Below are positions 56,701 to 64,000 of a stretch of 64,000 nt of DNA, in pieces. The position numbers and the translations under genes were made by a program. Below the pieces are notes generated by a model. That model did no database searches. It saw nothing but the letters and a program-made list of their open reading frames with translations, and was not told the DNA's origin. The DNA lies in assembly GCA_009733575.1 (NCBI GenBank), contig ML769564.1, positions 62,001-126,000 on the forward strand, read 5' to 3'. The DNA comes from Gymnopus androsaceus JB14. Its lineage: Eukaryota; Basidiomycota; Agaricomycetes; Agaricales; Omphalotaceae. The stretch's first letter is position 1, and each line of letters opens with the position of its first letter.

Positions 56701-59045
56701 AAAGATATCATTGTTCATAAAGATTTTAGATTGGTATTATTAGCTAATAGACCTGGATATCGTGAGTTATTATGGTGTTTATTGTGCAACGACTGACTCT
56801 CTTTCCCCGCAGCCTTCCTTGGCAACCATTTCCTCCAAGTCCTGGGAGAATCTTTCTCCCCTTATGCCGTCTCTAACCCCGACCAAGCATCAGAGCGAAA
56901 ACTTCTCTCACAACTCGCACCTGAGATGGATGAAGATCTTATATTACGACTTGTTGCTGCTTTCGCGGATTTGAGGAAAGGGTATGAGGATGGGAAGGTA
57001 GGATATCCGTATTCGTTGAGAGGTAGGTTGGACGCGTTGGAACGATCTCTTGTTTTTCCAGACTAACATATGCTCTAGAACTAATAAACCTCGTACGGCA
57101 CCTCCAAGCCTACCCCGCAGATTCACTATCCGATGCTCTTCGGAACGTGTTTGACTTTGATGTTTATAAACCCGAGACAATCGACAAGTTGAAGGAAATT
57201 TTGGACGAACATGGGTATGTGTTCATCATCTTCTCTGACCCCACTAAATCACCTTTTAATTAGTCTGCGTGTTCAACACCTAGGTATTGACGCTGCGCGT
57301 GAGGCTGCTTCAGGAAAAGCCATTAAAGACGTTCAGTTTACGCCAAAATCACTGGACCCGTTGGGAGATCCGAAAGAAGGCGAACATGATGATAAGGAGC
57401 ATGTTGGAGGAAATAGATTTGCAGGTGGAGTGAGTGTGATTTTTTTTTGGTTTCGTTCTTGGTGGTTTTGTTCTATACCCACATAGAAAACTTGCTGCTT
57501 TCTAATTGTTGTTGAAATTGATGTGATTTCCCTTTTTGGTAGGTTGGAGGAAGGGAAACAGCAGGTATAGGAGGACGAGGAGGATACAAGCGATTCTATA
57601 AAGGCGGTGATATCAAACAAGTGCGCTCCTTCGAATTGTTTTTGCTTGCTTCCTTGCTAACCAACAATAATATCAGATCCCCGAAACTGCCAAACGTGAT
57701 TCTGTTCCTGAGGAAATCCGTGAAAAAGCTCGGGAGATGGCGCGCCAAGAGCTTCAACGCCGTCTTGAAGAACTTGATATGAGCGCAATAGAGGCTAAAG
57801 GCTATGGTCAGCTACTGCAGGCTACGCAATCCCATATGATGTCTTTGTATGATTTGCTTGAGCGTGAGTTTGGGTCTTTTACGGTGTTGTCTTCATATCT
57901 CATGTCGTTAGAACAGATCTCGCTGCAAAAGAAGAAGAGCGTGTATGGGTTAAACGGCAGACCGATGGCGAATTGGACGATACGAGACTTACAGAGGGTA
58001 TTACGGGTGAATCGACCGTCTATAAGAGACGTACGATGGAGAAACCAGAGCTTGGGAGGCCGCAGATCAAGTTGGTTTAGATCCTTACCTCCTGCCGTCT
58101 TTTTATGAGTCATGACTGACCGAGGTTATTAACAGGCCCAAGCGGATCAGGTTTATCTTCGATCTCAGTGCATCAATGTATAGGTTCCAATATGACGGAC
58201 GTTTACAGAGAAGCATGGAAACGGGTTGGCATCGTTTTGCATCTTTTTTGTGCCCAACTGATTCGCTTCCCTCTACCAGCTGTAATGCTAATGGAAACCT
58301 TTGATCGTCTTTCCCGGAAGGATAAATATGTTTGGGATGTGAGTTGCCTCGAGTTCTTGTCTTCCGTGTTGAAATAATTGGCTTGTTGTTTCATAGATGT
58401 GTGGCCATGTAAGCTGTGGACTGGTCTTGTCCACTATACATTGTCTAACTTGATTCGGTCGACAGTCGGGAGACGAGCCAGTGATACCCCTCGTCACAGC
58501 TGAACAACCGCCGACAGAACTCAAGGAACGCTGGAAGGTGACGGAGAAGATGTACATGATACCGCAATACGCTTTTGCGGGCGATAATACAGTGGAGGCT
58601 ATTCAGAAAGGCGTTGAAGACGTGGCGAAGTTTGATGCAGGTATGTTTTGGAGTTCTCATCTGGCCGGACTTGTGAAAACCTGCTCTAATTCAGATGATT
58701 GGTTTGTGATCACCATCACCGTAAGTCGTTTGGATTCTGGTCCCAAGCCGACTGACAGTTTTTGCGCGTCTCAGGACGCAAACTTTGGTAGATACCAAAT
58801 CACCCCAGAAGAAGTCTCCCGAGCGTATGAAGAGACACCCGAAAGTGAACACTGCATTGATTTGTATAGGTGAAGGAGCGGATGCGCCTTGGTAAGTCCT
58901 TGTCAACTATACATTCTGTACTCCAGGCGAACATGAATTTCATAGGATCACAAAAAGTCTTCCTGGTGCGGGTTTTAGAGTACAAGATACAGGGGATATT
59001 CCGATGGTTTTAAGAAGTATATTGTCTTCAATGGTGGACAAGTAA
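53739..59045 (+). CDS. VWA8: VWA8-type AAA ATPase with C-terminal von Willebrand A domain
   Basis: A large dynein-like/MoxR-type AAA protein known in animals as VWA8 (mitochondrial). Exon 1 (MVAPPQRRLARLLDQLSPTA) carries LKLGDISYEV, QDIFLLSQPGGPYARRLAL (degenerate P-loop), YVALHRDVGETELKQGREIR, LLILEGIEKAER, LNNLLENREMNLEDG and PLDPPFRSRFQARF, all family blocks. The second unit has KLVWLEGIDVISTGGTAG and HPSFRLITTASKSLPLRDWL. The third has a good Walker A GNQGVGKNKVIDR and Walker B VMVVDEADKAPEH, then DIIVHKDFRLVLLANRPGYP. After a Gly/Lys-rich linker the VWA domain starts KRIRFIFDLSASMYRF (MIDAS D-x-S-x-S) and CGHSGDEPV, ending VLRSILSSMVDK. At least four frame breaks (about 54937, 55550, 56055, 56702) lie between perfectly conserved blocks. 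Overall about 12 introns. Confidence 0.88.
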
Positions 59046-59569
59046 CCTCCGACGTTGTCGTAGAACCGCCCATACGCTTTTGTAGAGGCTGTATAGCCAG
59101 TGCTATCAACTTGCGCTGGGTAGAGATAAATCTATAGAATGATCAGGCCCAGGCTCGGAATCAAGCGAGTGATCCCCGGTCAAAGCAAATTATACTGAGC
59201 AACCTTCCTGTTCAAATTCCGTGAAAATATACGTTCAAGCCACGCTGGGTGTTTAGTTGAGGAAACTGACCATGGTCCATAAGACTGTCTTTTACATATG
59301 GGGAAGCATAGGGAAGCATAGAGGTAATTCTCCGCCTCACGGTAAGTAAGTATGTCCACAAATTCGCTCTGTATAATTGAATCTTGATAGTGCCATACCG
59401 TAGTAATGCAAGCATTGGGTACCGGAAGTTGCCCTCATTTGGGATTCCTGTTTGGACAAGGTGAATAACATAGGTAATACTAGTACAGAGTTTAGGAGGT
59501 AAATAGTACAGATTCAGGGACATAATATTACAGGTGAACGAATATAATGATACAGCTGCTATCATGATA
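59046..59569. other. Tail-to-tail intergenic region
   Basis: Lies between VWA8 (plus) and the convergent F-box gene (minus). Contains a direct repeat of atggggaagcatagggaagc type near 59298-59318. No gene. Confidence 0.5.
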
Positions 59570-61451
59570 TCAAGCGGTGTGAACAAACACTTCCAGACTG
59601 TCGTCTCCTTGAAATTCCTGGAATGCAGTTGAAAGTCTCATCTTGTTTGAAAGTCGGGCCTGGTTCCAGCGTTGACGGATATGGGGATGCACCTGCAGTT
59701 TTTGCGGGGCTCCTGAGCTCTTTCTCAGGCGAAGGAAATCCACGAGCAACGGGACTGTTTCAACCCACAGAGTCAAGACAAGCTCTTTCAGATTGGGAAG
59801 TAGTAGCTCGTGCCGGTAATGCTCATCCCCTCCATCATCAAGAATGATATTGGGGAAGGCCTCCCTAGTAGCATGATTAAAGATGGTGCGCAGAAGAGGG
59901 GGCGTTAAACATTCCAGTAGCGGTTTCAAGGTGTATTCCCCTTCCCTACTATCTGGTTTGTAGTCCAAGTACGTGAGAGTCGGCAAGAGGTGGAGGAGCT
60001 GCATTACTTCACCCAATATTTCGAAGCCGATTGAATGAAGGGTGAGGTGAGTCAAGAAAGCTTGACTGCGAGAGAGGAATGAGTCTAACGATGCGGTAAA
60101 TGTAGAAGGGGCTTCGGTATGTGTTGGGGATATAAAGCAGAAGATCTGTTAATTCAGGCATAGTGAAGCTATCTAGCATCGGTCCCATCCTATTCTTCAG
60201 AGATCGGATCTCCAGCATTCTTGCACGATGGAAAGTGTGAGGTTCCCACTCGCTACTCTCAGCTCTTGTTACGTTTAGGATAATGTCCTGAACGTTCAAG
60301 CAATTCCCAAGGATAAGAGCCGCGCAGGCAGAGCTTATGCCCTGCAAGGCAATGTACTCGACACCATCGCAAGGTTGTGTGAACCGCAAGGCTATATCAA
60401 TATTACGAACGACTAGAGATCGAAGTTTCGGACAAGTTACGAAGAATCGAGGGTGGTGCCATTCTTCTCTGAATCCTATGGCAGGAGAGTTTTCGCTCGA
60501 TGATATTTGGAGCTGGCGTAACTCTGGAAATTTCCTCTGGCTCGCAAACAACATCGGAAGAACCTCTTTGAAAAGAGGTGCATATATTGCCTGTTCGTTG
60601 CGCGCGCTCCCGAGCCACCGGTGGGTTTCGGTTTCGTTTGAACTCACGTCATCTATTATGGCGGGTCCATCGAGGATGAGAGAATGCCATCGAGCACAGT
60701 TCTGAATTGAAAAGAATGATTCAGATTCGCGAGACTCCAATCGGTCCACATCGCCGACATGCAAAGTCAAGTCGAGGGCAGTGTGTGTACTAGAATGTTC
60801 AAGGAAGAGGAATAATGGTGAGGGGGGACTACGACGCCGGTCGAGTTGATTGCAGTCAAACTCGAAGCAAGACCATAGCACTGGCATGGAAACAACTAGG
60901 TTGCGCCACCTGCTACACACTTGAGTAAGGACTAGAGTAACCGGTACCATTGGAAGACGATTTCGATGTCCGAGGCCACGACGCAAAGAGTTGAGGCCTG
61001 CATGACTGCAGCACGCCAACTCAAAAATGTGAATTAATATCTCCACAGGAAGCTTTCGAACGGGGGATTTTATGGAAAGAACAAGATCCCTGTATTCGCT
61101 GAGGCGATATCTGCGCATCTCTAGGGCAGAGCAGCGGTTTTGGTCCAGTAGCGACTCGTTTATCTCCGTCTGACAGCGATCCAAAGCATTATGTGCTTCT
61201 TCTGCTAGATCGCTCAGAGATAAAAGCTGTAAGGAGCTGGGAAGAACGCCCGAGCGTATTGCATCAATGCAGCGCAGTTTATCTCCATCCACCTCGCACA
61301 AAGCAGTATCTTCGTTGTGGCACAAGTCGAGAGCATGGGTGATGAACGCTAGGGAATGGTTATTTGAGCAAGGTAAGTAGATGTAGTAGGAGACGATTAT
61401 ATCTTTACCGTTCAGGTCTTCCAAATTTCCTTGACCAGTTGGCTCGGTCAT
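59570..61451 (-). CDS. F-box/LRR protein, with one-base frame break
   Basis: Start chosen at 61451 (MTEPTGQGNLEDLNG); an ATG nine codons upstream is possible. One intron (gtaaagata to ttccctag) leads into FITHALDLCHNEDTALCEVD. A coiled coil (ALDRCQTEINESLLDQNRCS) precedes the F-box-like SPVRKLPVEILIHIFELACC with VCSRWRNLVVSMPVLWSCFE. Leucine-rich segments follow (FPELRQLQISSS, CPKLRSLVVRNIDI, MPELTDLLLYIP). At the run cccc (60126-60129, minus strand) the frame shifts: the continuation with TFTASLDSFLSRSQAFLTHL, TLHSIGFEILGEVMQLLHLL and PNLKELVLTLW runs in another frame to a stop at 59570. One extra C would account for it. Presumed SCF substrate adaptor; target unknown. Confidence 0.82.
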
Positions 61452-61813
61452 AATAAGTTGGTAGTGAGTGAAATTCAATGAATAGGGGTCAATCGTAACT
61501 CTTTCGAGTCTAGTGATAAATTCAAGAATCAGGCTATCTTAGAGGTAGTATGGAGTGGATGATAGGATGAGATAGAGTACTCCGAGCCAAGAGATGAGAC
61601 CAGGGAAAGACAAAAGAACAACAAGAGAACAAGACAAGACTGGCGCGCGCCAATGCAATGGCAAGCGCCCGCGTCAATTAGGATTGTAGAGATACAATAG
61701 CCAAGGCTCGCAATCATACATCCTCGAGGTCACCGAGAGCTTCCAGCTTCTAGAGGATCTCGGATTACCGACATAAAATTCAACCGACAACCACCAAGCG
61801 ATACGTTGATCCT
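61452..61813. other. Intergenic between two minus-strand genes
   Basis: About 360 bp hold the promoter of the F-box gene and the terminator of the O-methyltransferase gene. A tggcgcgcgcca palindrome lies at about 61641-61652. No gene. Confidence 0.45.
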
Positions 61814-63793
61814 TCAAACAGGAATTGACACAGTCTGAGAAAAAGCGGATCCAGGAATATGATGAACCCGAATAACCTTCCAACCACAGTCTGACCGCCA
61901 ATGCAACGAAATGGCCCAGGGTACGTTCTTGGACCGTTGCAAGAAACCCACATCTAACAATTCACAATCAGTAGAGATAACACGACTCGGACAGACACAC
62001 ACTTACTTGAAGGTCGATCTGATACGCAAGACTGTTCGCTTTTCCGAAACTTGGTAACAAAGGAGCAGGAACAGGCGGTAGCACAGCTCCAGGGATATCT
62101 TCAGTTATTGCAGCGTTACAAGAGTAAGAAACAATGCAATCGACAATGATAAGTTTAGTTTCAGGTGTGGCGGATGCTCGAAGACTCTTCAAAATTTTCT
62201 TTGCATATGGGTCAGCCCAATCATGCATGATGAATCGTAGGAGGAAAGCCAAAGCGACTTTGATAGGTTGAGGCTGGAAGAAGTCATGAACTAGATAAGA
62301 GGATGAGATCAGCAACTTATCACGATGATGAAACATAACAAAGAACCTTGGAGTTTTACTCTCCCGCTACTAATAGCAGAAGGCATATTCGTTATCCAGA
62401 ACTAGATACATAGAAGTGTGTGTGTGTCAGTAAACACGACTCGGAATACTAGATCCAATCAATTAATTACCTCTTTGGCATCAGCAATCGTTTGTGGTTG
62501 GTCTTGAATGACAATATTAAGGTGTGGGACAGTTTTCGCAATAATGAGTGAAGAAGACCCTACGCCGCCTCCCACATCAACGATAGTGCTGCCTTCGGGT
62601 AGATCCTTCCACTGAAAACCTAGTATTATATTGGCTCGAGGCTCACCGAGAAAAAGAGACAGTAATTCACCTGACAAAATAGCTGTCTCTGGCTCCATTT
62701 TTGTCATTCCAGTCATAGCTATCCTGAAGCGCTGTGAACGCGCTACACTCTCCGGGTCCTTTTGATTGTACCACTCAAACAAACTCATCTTGGTTCCAAA
62801 AGCCATGTTCAATGATGTTTCGTTGGGTTCGATGGAGAAAGATAGTTTGGGGTCTAAAAACGCCTCGGGGAGGTAAGCTGCACTCTTCATCATTTCGTCG
62901 GCCCTGGAGGAGATGTTGAGATTTTGTTTGAAAAAAAAAAGGAATGCTACGTACGTCATGCGCCGCAAGCGCTGCAATACCAGATGTACAAATATGTGCC
63001 TATCTGCCGTGCTATGTAACAGGTGTCATAAAATGCATAGGTTAATTGCAGGAAAAACAGAACGCACTTGGCTACGGTTTCCTTGGATGGCTTTCCCGAA
63101 TCCAGAACGGAAGAAAGACGGTTCGAAGCGAATACATTTGGGGTGATTTCTCGGAAGATGTGGTGGTTCGACAGGAAACGAAGAATGCGAGCTGCAATAA
63201 AGTTAATCAGAATACCATACAACTTGCACTCCAAGTGCATCCACTCACCAACTTTGAGAGGGTCGGTGTTGTTCTTGGCGGCGATGTCGTTGACGTGAAT
63301 ACCCTGGAGACCATATCATTCACAAGTCCATTGCTAGATTCACTTGATACTACCTACCTGTGCGCCAGCCTCACGTACAATCTCAACAAGGCTACCGTCG
63401 ATAGCTGCTCTAATACATGAAGAGCGAAGAAACTGTGGTGCATCAGTACATCCAACCATCTGCTCATTTAAAGCTACTTGCCGCAAAGAATCGTCAAATA
63501 CAGTCTGGACCGGATGTCTAACTGTGACCAATAACTTGAAAAATGTCAGGCAATGAATCAGATGCGGTTAAATGAGAATAACGCACTTGAGCAGCAGCAG
63601 CGACAATATGAGATGTGGCACTTATGATATCAGGCTCTACCAGGATCGACTCGACTTTGCTAGTGGGATTAAATGGATCGTCCAAAGATGGGAAGGAAAC
63701 AGAGGCCTCAGCCAAGCGTTCTTCAATGATATCGATAGAGTCATTGATTATCTGGCCCAAAAGACGAAGAGGAGAGAGTGTTTCGGAAGCCAT
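61814..63793 (-). CDS. COMT-type O-methyltransferase (SAM-dependent)
   Basis: Transfers a methyl group from S-adenosylmethionine to a hydroxyl of a small aromatic or polyketide metabolite. From ATG at 63793 (MASETLSPLRLLGQIINDSI) short exons give the winged-helix dimerisation part (FLRSSCIRAAIDGSLVEIVR, HVNDIAAKNNTDPLKV, RILRFLSNHHIFREITPNVF), then SLFEWYNQKDPE. The SAM-binding motif GSTIVDVGGGVGSSSLIIAK follows, with LNIVIQDQPQTIADAKE and RFIMHDWADPYAKKIL carrying the catalytic-His motif HDW. The C-terminal exon needs two frame corrections: ATVQERTLGHFVALAVR is in one frame and GWKVIRVHHIPGSAFSQTVS in another (stop at 61814). No other biosynthetic gene is adjacent, so a cluster is not supported within this window. 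Confidence 0.88.
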
Positions 63794-64000
63794 CGTACGA
63801 GAAAATGAAGCAGGTTTGCCTTTCCTTTATACGCGATACGAGACGATCGCGCAATGACATTATCCCCTGACAGTCACATTATCCCCAAATTATCCCCGCT
63901 GAACTTCACTGAATTTTACATAAATTGAATGTAGAGCCGTCGAAAAATCAAACCAGGCTAGTTTAAGACGTCGTCAGCCGAGCAAGTGGGCCCTTAGGTA
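63794..64000. promoter_or_regulatory. Upstream region of the O-methyltransferase gene
   Basis: AT-rich 5' flank with repeated cattatcccc motifs (63858-63895). No TATA box is certain. Confidence 0.3.

Noticed and set aside
61641..61652. tggcgcgcgcca palindrome as an operator-like site
   Set aside because: A single short GC-rich palindrome with no second copy or known factor; could be chance.

Overview
The window is nuclear DNA from a filamentous basidiomycete, most likely an agaricomycete (mushroom-forming) fungus. The evidence is: short GT-AG introns of about 50 bp in almost every gene; remnants of KDZ, hAT and pogo-type DNA transposons and a tyrosine-recombinase retrotransposon typical of these fungi; several expanded F-box/leucine-rich genes; HSP9/HSP12-family genes; and two intron-containing tRNA-Gly genes. 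No bacterial, plastid or viral genome features were seen.

Layout. (1) 1-18 kb is a transposon graveyard: AT-rich, strikingly poor in CpG, and without a convincing host gene. A KDZ transposase relic (about 3.65-9.11 kb) is split by a hAT-type MITE (3945-4517) and by a 2.2-kb hAT element (5489-7688), each with 8-bp target duplications. Other pieces are another hAT-type MITE (1186-1771), a pogo-type transposase tail (about 10.0-10.3 kb), a CpG-rich insert bounded by 8-bp repeats (15591-15982) and a family of small palindromic elements (16.0-17.7 kb). (2) 18.8-24.3 kb is a normal genic block: a secreted single-pass membrane protein, an ER protein resembling the GPI-mannosylation factor PGA1, and a GH47 ER alpha-1,2-mannosidase. 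(3) 25.7-50.5 kb is a segmentally duplicated region. A small stress-protein gene (HSP9/HSP12 family) with a conserved promoter is present three times (25.9, 39.2, 49.4 kb), and an orphan copy of its promoter lies at 46.3 kb. Two copies carry a tRNA-Gly gene downstream. Between the copies lie a decayed retrotransposon (27.6-31.5 kb), an F-box gene, a sugar transporter, an MPDU1 (dolichol-phosphate-mannose utilisation) gene and an alpha/beta hydrolase. (4) 51.4-63.8 kb is genic again: an F-box gene, a large VWA8-type AAA/von Willebrand ATPase, a second F-box/LRR gene and a COMT-type O-methyltransferase.

Three of the genes act on ER mannose metabolism (GH47 mannosidase, PGA1-like, MPDU1), but they are not an operon and the link may be chance. 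A recurring feature is single-base frame breaks inside otherwise conserved genes (MPDU1, VWA8, two F-box genes, O-methyltransferase). The simplest explanation is uncorrected 1-nt indels in a long-read assembly, so these genes are annotated as genes with frame breaks and not as pseudogenes. The most interesting signals are the amplified HSP9-promoter-tRNA block with its orphan promoter between inverted arms, and the nested transposons whose exact target duplications allow the original sequence to be inferred.
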